Shown here: piece after piece, positions 45,397 to 56,879 of the stretch
Layout of the letters: each line of letters begins with the position of its first letter
Position numbering within the stretch: position 1 is the first letter of the stretch
Source: Cryptomeria japonica
Lineage: Eukaryota; Streptophyta; Pinopsida; Cupressales; Cupressaceae
Length of the DNA: 64,000 bases
Reading direction: 5' to 3'
Assembly (NCBI RefSeq): GCF_030272615.1
Contig: NC_081409.1
Coordinates: 913,383,840-913,447,839 of the forward strand
Program-made: the position numbers and the translations under genes
Notes under the pieces: model-generated
What the model was told of the DNA's origin: nothing
Database searches by the model: none
The model's input: the letters and a program-made list of their open reading frames with translations, nothing else

Positions 45397-48300
45397 GATT
45401 ATCTTTCCTGGAATGTGCGAGGGTTGAATATCCCCTCCCGTCAAAAATCTATTCGAGAGTTGGTGGGTTTCCATTCTCTTGATATTTTTGTATCGAAGGG
45501 ACAAAGCTTCCTATTGATCTTATGCTTCAACGGACTCAGGCGGTGTGGTGTTATGGCCAATGTCAATGTATTGGTTTTTTGGGCTGCTCAGGTGGTTTGG
45601 ATCTCTTCTGGGTTCCAAGCAAGATTGTTCCTCTTTGGTGGTTTTCTAGTCAGTCTTCTCTTTCATTGGCTGCATCAAGTTTGAAATCTAGGGAGACAAT
45701 TTTGGTTACAAATGTCTATGCTCCCATTTCTATTTGGGGTAAAACCTAGCTTTGGTCACATCTAAGGTATGTTAAGTCACGTGCTCCTTTTCTACCTTGG
45801 GTTCTAGCTGGCGACTTTAACTTTGTCCTGAACCTTGCTGAGAAGAGAGGTGGATTTCCTAGGTTGGGGCCTTCTTCTTCTCTATTTCAGAATAATGTGG
45901 ATTTTCTTGGTCTTGTTTATGTGAAGCCATCTAATGGGATCTTCACTTGGTCTACTTGATGGTGTAGTGATGATACCATTTCAAATAGATTGGATAGATT
46001 TCTAGTCTCATGCTATTGGGTAGGGGATAGAGTGCTTTCTAGTTCAAAGATCCTAGATTGGCAAGGCTCAAACCATTAGCCAATCACGTTTTCTATTGGT
46101 TTGGTTAATGGTCATAATAATCCTCCCTTTAAGTTTCAACTCATGTGGCTTTGGGATGATTCTCTTCATGATCTTATGGCATAATGGTGGAGCGATGGGG
46201 GGCTTGCCTATGATACAATGATGTATACTTTTGTCAAAAAATGGAATAGGGAGTCTTTTGGTAACCTTTATTTGAGGAAAAGAAGGCCTCACGAGTTCTT
46301 AAACACTATTACTCGCCAGATTCGAGACTTTGGTTTCACTGAGGCATTGGGTTGTGTTGAGTCTCGAGCCTTGAAGGATTTGGAGGAGTGGGAGCTCCAA
46401 GAAGAGGTCTTCTGGAAGCAGAAAGCTCAGATAGATTGGCTTTAGGAAGGGGATCGTAATACAACTTTTTTCCATAAATTTGTTCAGGCTCATTGAAAAA
46501 GAAGTGTTATTTCCTCTTTGGTCAATTCAGATGGCATTCAATTGAATTCTCTTTAGGCGATGTCTCATGAGGCTACTCAGTTTTATTCTTGTATTTTATC
46601 TGATGATATTCCCCCCACTCCTAGGGAGGAGAGCCAGATTCTTGCCTTCATCCTGTCCATGGCTACTCATTTGATGAATGAGTCTCTCAATCATTTGGTG
46701 ACCATGTTTGAGCTTGAAGTTATTGTTTTTGGGATGGCTAAAGGGAAAGCTCCTAGCCCATATGGTTTTCCAATTGAATTTTTTCAAGAGTTTTGGGATA
46801 TTATCAAGGCAGATCTACTTGCAGTTGTTTAGGAATCCCATAGTAGTAAGAAGATGCTTAAAGCATTAAATTCTACCTTCCTGGTTCTTATGCCCAAGAA
46901 GGAGGGGGCTACCCAGCTGGATATTTTTAGACCCATAGCTCTATGCAATGTTGTGTATAAGATTATGACTAAGTTGATTGCATAAAGGCTCAAAATCTAG
47001 CTTCCTTCATTGATTTTCAATGAATAGGGGGATTTTGTGGCTGACAAACAAATTTTGAATGGGGTTGTACTTGCTTCTGAGGCTGTTCATTCCATGGTTG
47101 TTTCTAGGGAGAGATCTATGTTTATCAAATTAGACATGGCCAAAGCTTATGACAGGGTTAAGTGGAGTTTTTTGCGTAAGATTCTCCTTGCCTTTGGTTT
47201 CAATTTGGAGTGGGTTAGTTGGGTTTTGAGTTGTGTGACCTCTGCTTCTTTCTATGTTCTTGTCAATTGCCAGCCTTCACAGTTATTTGGTGCTTCTATA
47301 GGTCTAAGGAAGGGGGATCCTCTTTCTCCGTATTTGTTTATCATTATGGTTGAGGGCCTAGGACGCTTCATTAAGTCTTGGGTTTCTCAGGGCTTGATCT
47401 TGGGGTGGACTTGGGGTGTAGGTTTACCTAAGATCTCACATCTTTATTTTGTGGATGATACGACTCTTATTGGGGTAGCCCGTATTTAGGAGGATGATTT
47501 TTTTAGGAAGTTATTGGATGTCGACTTAGCTACATCGGGGCAACTGGTTAATGACCATAAGTCTTCAATCTATTTTTTCAATACCCCTGAAATTATCCAA
47601 AGGAGGATTTCCAATATTCTGAGGTTCCAAATTGGTTCTCTTCCATTCATCTATCTAGGTATTCCTCTTTCAGTTGGTTGGCAACTAAGGCCTTTGTGGC
47701 AAGACCTATTGGATAAGTTGCATCGAAAGGTTAATCACTCGACTCATAGGTGGCTTTCCATTGCTACTTGTGTTACTCTCCTTCAGTTTGTGATTCAGGC
47801 CCTTCCAATTCACAAAGGCTTTGTTCAGGCTACTCTAATGTATTTTCTTAAGGAATTTGATGCTTTGTCTCGTCAATTCCTTTGGAGTGGTCACCTGCTA
47901 TCTTCTAAGTGGAGTTTGGTTAAATGGGAGTCTATTTGCCGGCCTAAATCTGAGGGTGGCCTTGGCCTTCATTCTGCAGTTTTGCATAGTCAAGTTCTTG
48001 CGACTAAGTTATACAAGAGATGGTGCACTAATCAACATCAGCTATGGGCTCGTATCCTTACTTTTAAGTATTTGGGTACCATTCATGGTTGGAATGTTCC
48101 CTGCTACCAGCTAGAGGGGAGAGGCTATGATTTGGCACACTCTAAAAGTTAGAGCTCAACTTGTTAAAGATGGGCTCTTTTGGATTTGTAACAAGGGTTC
48201 CAAGGCTCTTTTTTGGTTAGGTTCATGGGATGGTAATTCCCCCATTCTCTCTTTATGTATCATCATTTATAGCCTCATTCTGACTGCCTCGCTACTACTG

Positions 48301-50019
48301 GGTGGACTTCGGTGGGTCATTATAAGACTATTCAAAATTTTGGGCTTGCTATTGGGTATAGATGGAAGGGTCCAAGTGAATGGCTGCCTGGGGGTTCAAA
48401 GGATTCTTGGCAGGAGCTGGCCAATATTCTTGCTTCTCGTAATTGTAGTTCTTTGGAAGGTCTAGATATTCTGGCTTGGGGAAGTGATTCTTTTGGGAAG
48501 TATTCTATTGTTGTTGGCTATTTGAATTTACTTCATCAAATTCATGGGGAGGAAGAGGTGACCTGGTGGAAGCAAGTTTGGAATAGATTTGCTTGGCCTA
48601 AATGTAAATTTTTCATTTGGTTGATGGTTCAGAACCGTTGTCTTACTTGGGATAACTTGTGTAAGCATGGATTTTGTGGACATTCTATATGTTTTATTTA
48701 TTGTAGCAATGAGGAGACAGTCTCCCACCTTTTCTTTCAGTGCTCTTTCGCTAGGAGGATTTGGCACTCCTGGTGGGACTATTGGAATTGTTCTTGTTGG
48801 CATGTTTCCTCTCTAGCTGAGTTTTGAGACTGTTGGGATCAAGCTCCTGTTAGCACTCCTTTTCTTCAAGTTACTTGGTCCTTAGGACCCACTTTTATTA
48901 TTTGGCATATTTGGCTTGAGAGGAATCGATGGATTTTTTAGGATGCCAAATTGGATGTTCAACATGTGTGGTGGAAAATTCTGCACTCTATTCGAGAGAC
49001 TGTTTTAGCAAAGTGTGACCTTGTTGGGGGTGTGGCTCCTGGGGAGATTGATATTTGCAATCGCTTTTATTTTTTTGTTCCCGACCTGGGAGCGCAGCTG
49101 GTTCAACAACTTATGAGGAATAGGTGTCATCATCCTTTGTGGAGGATTTCTAGGGTGGGTTATGTTACAAGCTAGGGTTGTCATTGTACCAAAAGATCAA
49201 CCTATTAATGCTCGATACAACCAGTAGACTTATAGAATCCACAGGAGGATGTTAAACCATGTTGTGAATCCCCATGAGGGATGTTGGCCCACTGCCAACA
49301 ATCCCCCTCCTAGTGTCACTCGTTGTGGCCTGCCTGATTAGAACCTGTGACCAAGCTCTGATACCACTTGTTACAAGCTAGGGTTGTCATTGCACCAAAA
49401 TATCGACCTGTCAATTCCCGATACAACCACTAGACTTATAGAATCCATAGGAGGCTGTTAAATCATGTCACAAATCCCTGCGAGGGATGCTAGCCCACTA
49501 CCAACAGGCCATTGGAGCCCTCCTCCTCTCAGATTCTTGAAAATTAATATTGATGGGTCATATAGGGGTAATCCTGGGCATGCTGGTGTTGGCGGAGTGG
49601 GGCATGATAGCTCTGGGTAGGTTGAATTTCTATTCTCTATCTATGAAGGTTTTCATACTAATAATTATATGGAGGTCATAGCTATTCTAGTTACACAGAT
49701 GTGTAGTTATTCCCTTTGTTGGCAAGGGATTATTGTGGAATCGGATTCCTAGGTTGTGGTGACTTTGTTAAATCAGCAGAACTTGGACAGTGTCAGTTGG
49801 TAGTTTCAGTTGATTATTCGACAAATTATTTTGTTTTGTAACTCTTTTGAGCCGATTACTTTCTATCATATTCCCAGAGAATGAAATGGGGTGGCTAATT
49901 ACCTTGTAAAATGGGCTTTTGTCCTTATGGAGGGTTGGGATATTGAGGATATGGGACAACTCTCCATGAAGTTGTCTCATGTCTTGGCTCAACTGGTGGA
50001 TCAAGATAAGTCTTTGTAG
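45397..50019 (+). pseudogene. LINE ORF2: endonuclease-RT-zinc-RNase H, decayed
   Basis: Begins DYLSWNVRGLNIPSRQKSIR. Endonuclease motifs GDFNFVLNLAEKRGG (about 45813) and NRLDRFLVS (about 45985); RT motifs FIKLDMAKAYDRVKW (about 47125), GLRKGDPLSPYLF (about 47300) and FVDD in place of the usual YADD (about 47450). Then zf-RVT-like WKQVWNRFAWPKCKFFIWLM with a following C/H-rich stretch (48570-48760), and RNase H starting LKINIDGSYRGNPGHAGVGG (about 49533). Stops, mostly TAG, and two compensating shifts (about 48120 and 48300) disable it. The TRIM splits the linker before RNase H. Confidence 0.85.
49163..49506 (-). mobile_element. Complete TRIM (344 bp) nested in the LINE
   Basis: Two 138 bp LTRs (49163-49300 and 49369-49506), both TGTTACAAGCTAGGG... 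CCAACA, separated by only 68 bp that still hold a polypurine tract complement (ATCCCCCTCC, 49301-49310) and a perfect PBS (49355-49366, TGGTATCAGAGC on the minus strand). Flanks are GGTTA and GGCCA, a TSD decayed by two C-to-T changes; removing the insert restores the LINE frame RVG-HWSPPPLRFLKIN. The LTRs differ at about 21 of 138 positions. No coding capacity, as defines terminal-repeat retrotransposons in miniature. Confidence 0.92.
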
Positions 50020-50101
50020 TTTTCTCTTTGCTGGGTTGTTTGCCTTCTTTTGATGTACTTCTCTTTCTGGCTTGAATAAATTTTTACCCCTCTTTATCGT
50101 C

Positions 50102-50116
50102 TACATAATAAGGTGG
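50102..50116 (+). repeat. LINE target-site duplication, right copy
   Basis: Exact repeat of 43661-43675. Confidence 0.93.
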
Positions 50117-50880
50117 TTGAAACTGCATATAATAATGACATTACAATGGTTCCTACATATTCTACTAATGAGCTTGAAATTGGCGAATTGCAATTGAAAT
50201 GCATCTCTAAAATTAAAGGATGTGATTTTGGTTTAATTGAGTTAGAAGAGGAACATGATCAATTGAAGGGTCTCCACTTATCTCTTCTTATTTACTTGGC
50301 CAATCACAACAATTAAAGGATATTCACACATATAAGAAATCATTTCAATTTGAATCTATTTTGGTCATTGAACTAATAAGTGTGTGTGCTGAAATTTATC
50401 ATACACTAAGAAGTGTTATAATGGATACATCAATCATTCAAGAAATGTTTGATCGAAGCTTCCAAGGTATATCTTTTAATATTATAATACTCAAATATAT
50501 GGATCTTTGGAGGCCTATCATCAAAATGAGTATTCCCCACACACTTGTTGATTTAGGCCCACCAATAATTGATTAGGCACAACTCTATGGGTTTAAATGC
50601 ATTATTGACCATACCAAACATTGACAAGGATATAATGTTACAATGATATAATTCTACAAAATAATGATTGTTCAATAAGAAGGATCAAGTTATTAATATC
50701 TATATCGTTGTCATTCTTGATTATTTATCTAAAGCTATATGGATCAGTTGAGAGACTACCATTGGTCTTTCACTAAATTGCCTTATCTTTGGAAAATTGC
50801 TTCTCTTGTGAGTAATTTTTTCAACCAAGCGCTTGGGCATGTATTCCAAAATTCTATAGTTATCTTTCAGATATGGTGAC
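50117..50880 (+). pseudogene. Unidentified coding remnant, piece 3
   Basis: Continues the frame of 43176-43660 across the LINE: HNKVVETAYNNDITMVPTYS, ELQLKCISKIKGCDFGLIEL, then after stops FQGISFNIIILKYMDLWRPI. Near 50690 IYIVVILDYLSKAIW is reminiscent of a gypsy integrase core block, which hints at a decayed gypsy element. Cut at 50880 by the SIRE-like LTR. Confidence 0.35.
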
Positions 50881-51963
50881 TGTTAGGTCCCAGGAAGGAC
50901 ATCTGAGAGGGGGGGTGAATTAGTTGTGAACCAGTTATCAATAAATTTTAATCCAAATGCAAGTTATTCCAATTTAAACTTAAATGCCGATAAACCAAAC
51001 TTAAGTGTCGGTAAAAAGGAATAACAGATATAGCAGTACTGGTTTAACTTAATGCATAAAACATAAAGAGAAGCAAGATCCACAACACATAACACAAAGA
51101 TTTTGATGTGGAAACATAATAAGGGAAAAATCATGGCGGGAAACCTTACCCACAATCAGATGATACTACTGCAGCTAGTATGTGTATACAAATGAGGTCT
51201 GCACATGCAGAAAGGCCAACTGCCTAGAGCTCACTGCTCAATCACAAAATAGGAGTCACACTGACTACACAATTGGATGGTTAAATCCAATGATAATGTA
51301 CTACTCAAAATAACATCTGCAATGATGGATTCAGTATCGGTTAAGCTCTGAACATGAGTGTCAAAACACCTTTATAACCTTCCTTCAACCTTTGAATAAT
51401 TTCTGTGTGATTCGCAGAAGGATCTGCTTATTTTCTGTCTTCAATATTCGAATGCACTCATACCATAACCATATCTCCAATCTTCAACAAGATCTTACAA
51501 CCATTTATACAAAACCTAAGACCAAATGAATAGGTCAGCTCACTAAAGATATTACAATTAAATCAATTACAAATAAGTCTTGATGCAATACAACATGTCG
51601 ACTCAATACATTTACCACAATAACCAATCAATAAACAATCTCCATAACGTGTCATGCTAATCTGGAGTACTGGTCCATAACCCAGACCAATCTGTCGGTA
51701 AAGGAAAATCTGTCAACCCAATTAGACCAATAAGAAAAACACCAAAACCAAACTTCCAATCCATGTCTTCGACATAACCAAATGATCTCCAAGTTATCAT
51801 CGCTGTCAGTGAACAATATAACCTACTGGTGAGCATATACTAGTGACTGTGCATAAGCCATTAACCATACTGGTGAACATAATGTAAACCTCCAAGAAGA
51901 AAAGTGTTGACATCAATGACAAAACTAATGCAACACATGACAAAGTCATCCATAATACCAACA
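50881..51963 (-). repeat. SIRE-like copia 3' LTR (1083 bp)
   Basis: TGTTAGGTCCCAGGAAGG...TACCAACA with GAGAGGGGGGGTGAATTAG near the left end and a TGTGGAAACATAATAAGGG hairpin segment near 51106. It is followed by ATCTCCCCCTTT, the complement of the AAAGGGGGAGAT tract. The left flank is GTGAC (50876-50880). The partner LTR has been lost. Confidence 0.85.
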
Positions 51964-51975
51964 ATCTCCCCCTTT
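51964..51975 (-). other. Polypurine tract of the SIRE-like copia
   Basis: AAAGGGGGAGAT on the minus strand, identical to Elements 1 and 2. This shared tract and PBS are why a SIRE-like copia is a plausible helper for those elements. Confidence 0.85.
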
Positions 51976-52346
51976 GGCATTGATGGCAACACTAGATGGA
52001 AAAACATCTAAGTGCCAAAAAGAGAATGCCAAAACTAGTAAACCAATCAATCTCCCAGAGATAGATTAGTACAAAGTTTGTTACAAAACTAAAAATACAT
52101 ATATCCAAAGAGTATATCTCTCCCTCAATTAATAGTCTCTCCTCCAAGGAATAATGTTTTTCCATAGATATCTCTCCCCCTTGACATCAAATGCCAAAGC
52201 AGTTAAGAATTCAAAACTTAACATTCAACCAACTACTCCCCTTGAGAAGTAGCTCTCCTCCATCAAAGCTGGAAAAAGATTTTTCTATTTAGTCCCTGCC
52301 TGTTTGATGCCAATCTTCAACATCTAAGTCTCTGTCAGTGGGGAAA

Positions 52347-54355
52347 TTACCCAAGCTGCTCTCTGAGATATTCAAATGTTTCCTTTGGCAAAGGCTTTGT
52401 AAAGATATCTGCAATTTTCTCTTTAGTATTCACATAAACCAATTTCACTTCATTTGCTTCAACATTCTCTTTCATAAAATTATACTTAATAGAAACATGC
52501 TTTGTCTTAGAGTGAAATACCAAATTATTTGATATATAAATTGTTGCTGAATTGTCACAATAAATGATTATTGGTTCTGTGCATTTTACTTTTATATCCT
52601 TCAACATTTGCTTGATCCATAATACTTGAGTACAATTAGTTGCTGCTGCAACATATTCTGATTTTGCTGTTGATAATAATGTACATGTCTGCTTCTTGCT
52701 GATCCATGAAATCAATCTACTACCAAGAAATAATGCACTGCCAGTGGTACTCTTTTTGTCATCTACATCACCTACCCAATTTGCATTGGTGTATGCACAT
52801 AAATCAAAATTTTCATCTTTAGGATACCATAAACCAAGATTTGTTGTTCCTTGTAGGTACTAGAAAATCTTTTTAACTGCTGATTCATGATTTTCTTTAG
52901 GATTGCTTTGAAATATTGAAACAACATACTGCATTCATTATATCAGGTCTTGTTTGTGTCAAATATAGTAATCCTCCAATCATAGATTTGTACCTTGTCG
53001 GATTAATAGAAGTTGAATCATCCTTCAATGTCAATTTATTAGTTGTAGTCATAGGAGTACTTACCAGTTTGGAATTTTCCATACCAAATTTCTTCAAAAG
53101 TTTCTTCAAGTACTTTGTTTGACATATGAATATACCTTTATCTATTTGTGAAATCTACAAACCTAGAATTTTTTTTATCTCTCCAATCATAGACATTTCA
53201 AATTATTTTTGCATCTGATTAGCAAAGTCCTTACATAATCCATCTTCACCTCCAAAAATGATATCATCTACAAATACTTCAATAACCAAAATATCATCAT
53301 TGGTAACTTTTTAATACAAATTGTTGTCAGCATTACCTTTTTTGTAACCAAGATTCAAAAGATATTTATCCAAGCTAGCATACCAAGCTCTGGGAGCTTT
53401 CTTTAATCCATATAAAGCTTTCCTTAACCTGCAAACCATATCCTTATTATCTGTCAAAGAAAATCCATCAGGTTGTTTAATGTAAACTTCCTCCTCAAGA
53501 TCTCCATTAAAAAATGCACATTTTACATCCATTTGACAAACTTTATAGTTCTTATGAGTTGCAAATGCAAGAAATAGTCTAACCGCCTCAATTCTAGCTA
53601 CCAGTGCAAAGGTTTCATTATAATCAATTCCTTCTTTCTATGAATAACCTTTACAAACTAATCTTTCTTTTTTTTTTATTACTTCTCCATCTTCATTAAT
53701 TTTATTCCTATATACCTATTTAGTTCCAATTACATTTTTGTCTTTAGGTCGGGGAACCAATGTCGAAGTGTTGTTCTTTTCAATTTGTTCTAATTCATCT
53801 TCCATTGCTTTTATCCAATGTTCATCCTTACATGCTTCAATAATAGATGCTGGTTCAATTTGAGAAATTAAACATACCTCTTCATTTGCTAGTCTTCCTC
53901 TAGTCATAACACCTTGATTCTTGTTTCCAATTATCTGATTCTCTGAATGATTCAATCTTACATACCTAGGTTTGTTCTGATTAACATTCACAGGCTATTG
54001 TTCTTCACTCACTGTTGAGTTTTCTGATGATGCCAGTGTGATTAGGTCTTCATTCTGTACCGTTGCAATTTGTGTCAATTGATCTATGATCATTTCAATT
54101 GTCGGTTCAACAGATCTTGAATCTCCTCTAAAGTGTTCATCTATCTTCACATTAGTACTCTCAATGATTTTATGTAACCTTTTATTATAACATCTATATG
54201 CCTTTCTTTTAGATGAATAACCAAGAAATATTTCTTCATTACTTCTAGGATCAAACTTGCCAATATACTCATCTCTTCCAATATAACATTTGCTTCCAAA
54301 TATTCTGAAGTATTTAAGAGTAGGAATATGACCAAACCATAGTTCATATGTGATA
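52347..54355 (-). pseudogene. pol: SIRE-like copia Pol: integrase C-end, RT, RNase H, decayed
   Basis: Minus-strand order: integrase C-terminal block ITYELWFGHIPTLKYFRIFG and DEYIGKFDPRSNEEIFLGYS (about 54355-54200); linker; RT start HWIKAMEDELEQIEKNNTST (about 53810); MDVKCAFFNGDLEEEVYIKQ and LYGLKKAPRAWYASLDKYLL (53532-53350); RT box VIEVFVDDIIFGGED with FVDD (about 53265); LYLTQTRPDIMNAV (about 52960); RNase H KSEYVAAATNCTQVLWIKQM, YCDNSATIYISNN, KTKHVSIKYNF, ADIFTKPLPKETFEYLREQ (52715-52347). Several stops and shifts. Everything upstream of the integrase C-end was removed or displaced at the junction near 54360, where a gypsy LTR begins. Confidence 0.88.
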
Positions 54356-54364
54356 AGGAGATAA

Positions 54365-56845
54365 TGCAAGAAGGTTGCCCAAGTGGCTTGTATGTTCACT
54401 AAGTAATAGGTCCTTGCTAGTTTCAAGGTTTTGTTACTTAAATCGGAGTGCAAAATGTTTATAGACAACCTAGCAACCCTCTTTGATCCAACTCCCTAAG
54501 TCAAACACTTCTTGGTTGCTCAAGGGCTTCAACTCCATAGTTTCTCTGGCTTGGTAATCTAACACCTTAATCACTCAACTGGTATTCATTCCTCTATCTT
54601 GATCTATTCTCTTACTGCACAAGGTCTCCATTTGTTGATCTACAAGTTGTGTCAAGTTTTACCCCAATGGGTGTCTTTGGTCTTCTACGTTTTGAGGTGT
54701 AGAAGTCCTTCACAAGTGCTACAACCTAAGTTTTGGAGTCTATCTCACCCAAAGTGTTAAAGGAATGCAAGATTAACTTGTTTCAACTGGACTTGATGGG
54801 TTTTAAGCTTTACAACCTCCCTTTGTGTACCCGATTTGACAAAAATCCAAGTTTTAGCCCTAAAACGGGCTACAAGGAATTAGCCCTCCTTTTGGGGTTT
54901 TATGCTCACCTTGCTCCAACGATGGAATTCCAAACAAAAAGGACTTCATATTCGGATACCCTTTTGAGAGTTCTTGAATATTTTCTAAGTTTTAGGGCTC
55001 ATTAGGCCTTCTCCATGACTGTCCCAAAAATGGGTGCAAAAGGAAGGGTTTGCAAGGGTTTTAATGACAAAATTTATCTTACAAGTTAGAGAAATTCAAT
55101 ATGAACCATACAAACTTGGTTCTATCATGTCACATGATAGTTAGGCCACAAAAAAGCAATTTACACATCCAAAGGTAAGAGAGCAATGGTTTTACAAAAA
55201 GTTGCTCATAAGGAGTATGCAACATAGACAACTTTTCAATCTTGCTTTCTACAAACACATTTTTTGCATGAGGACCAATTACAATTTGAAGCATGTAAAC
55301 ATGAATAACATTAGAGACAAGAAGGAATCATATTAGCCCTGCACAAAAGGCATTAGGCAATTTCAAAGCAAAGAAGCATTCACTGTCAACTAATTGTCAC
55401 TGCACTTTTCCCTTTTCACTATTTTTTTCACTTTAGACCTGCACTTTCCACTATTAAAATTCTTTTCCAAAGGTCTGGTTTGTGCTCTTTAACAATACTT
55501 TGCCTTTAGTTTCTTGTTTACCTTCATACCTGCCATTTTGAAGAGGAAAATTACATATACAAATTCAACAAAAATGCAAAAATCAGTCATAGTTGACTGT
55601 GACAGCCAGTTGGGCATTACAACTTTACCTCAAAGACCATTAATTGATCTTGGTAATCTTAAACCCATGGACAAGGTCAAAGACCACTCCTTGTTCTCCT
55701 TGTTCTTTTTTGCAAGTAATTAGAAGGAGGTACAAGGCTTTACAAACTCCAATAAATGGTGGAGAGTAAGCAAGTGAATGGAAATCAACTCCAAAACAGT
55801 GACTCACTATTTTTTTTACATCATTTTCACAAACTAAAAATGCAATCATCCTCATTATAGCTTAGAAAGCCTCTTTACCCTTACATTCAACCTTAAGGAT
55901 CAAAACAGGTATGATTAACTGAAGAATGCATTTTCTATAGAAGAGCAAAGCATCAAACTTCCTCAAAGACCCTAGCCAAATGACACACTTGCCTAGGGAT
56001 CCATGGCCATAAAACTTCTTGCACCTGCATTTTGGAAAGAAAAACAAGTATATACATATCTTACAAGTTGACCAAATGGTTCTTGATAAGCCATGAACAT
56101 TTAGGGCTTCAAGAAGCCAAGTTGGTCAAGCATCCTTGCCAATTTTCCTAGACAAGGCAATGAAACTATCAAAACTAGATAATTTTGCACAAAACTCAAA
56201 ACTTAATGAAATTCAATGCCACCAAAGGGAAAAGATTTAGAAAACATAAGAGTACTAGAAAATGAAAAAATAGTATGGCCACGTACAGCAGGTGTACGGA
56301 CTGCTGCTCACATGGAGTCAAAACATAGGGAAAACAAGGTAAAAAGTAGAGCAAACTTGAGAAATGCTTGATATATCCGAATGATCAACCCTTACAATGG
56401 TTCAAACAAGAGAATAAATACCTCTACATATCAGTTATCCTCCTGTACGGACAGGTACATGTCCAAGAACACTCAAATTTGACACTTTCATGTCTAAAAT
56501 GACAACTTTCAATGCCTAGATGATGCAAGGTTGATCTCAAAGACAACAATCACCTAAAAACACTATTCACACCTAAAAACCAAACACCAAACATGTCTAA
56601 GAACTTGTCACAACAAAAACACACTGAAAACTCACTTTTGACAACATTTTGCCAGGCAACTCCAAACTGGCAACTTTGAGAAAAAAGATGAAAACAGGAA
56701 ACATGACCACACAATGAGTTCAAAACTCATCCAAGCAACTTAGAACAACACAAAAACAACTTAGACAAACTTTCCAACTCAAAATTAATAAAAATCAAAC
56801 TTTCTCTCAAACCTGTGATGAGAATGAGGCCTAGGTGCTCCTACA
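54365..56845 (-). repeat. Long LTR of a chromovirus gypsy (about 2.5 kb; left edge approximate)
   Basis: The right edge is firm: reading the minus strand, the pol 3' end is followed by a purine tract and TGTAGGAGCACC (LTR start at 56845). The left edge is put at the first TG after the SIRE integrase breaks off (54365). There is no coding capacity. The length fits the long LTRs of some chromovirus clades. Confidence 0.6.
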
Positions 56846-56862
56846 CCATACTCCCCTAGTGA
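56846..56862 (-). other. Polypurine tract of the chromovirus
   Basis: TCACTAGGGGAGTATGG on the minus strand, immediately before the LTR. Confidence 0.65.
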
Positions 56863-56879
56863 CAAAGAAGTCATGTGAC

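Larger units (their letters stand above)
43676..50101 (+). mobile_element. Nearly full-length L1-type LINE (6,426 bp including a nested TRIM)
   Basis: Flanked by exact 15 bp TSDs. It has a G/T-rich 5' region, ORF1 (44041-45232), ORF2 (45397-50019) and a short 3' UTR. No LTRs. ORF2 domain order is endonuclease, RT, zf-RVT zinc region, RNase H, the plan of plant L1 LINEs that carry RNase H. Both ORFs hold many stops and shifts. The 3' end (AATAAATTTTTACCCC... TCGTC) has no poly(A) tail before the TSD. The TRIM at 49163-49506 inserted later and has about 15% LTR divergence, so the LINE is old. Confidence 0.92.

Noticed and set aside
47450..47465. FVDD in the LINE RT (and in the copia RT) as a special RT class
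   Set aside because: All surrounding motifs are those of ordinary plant L1 or copia RT; FVDD is a common variant or simple decay.
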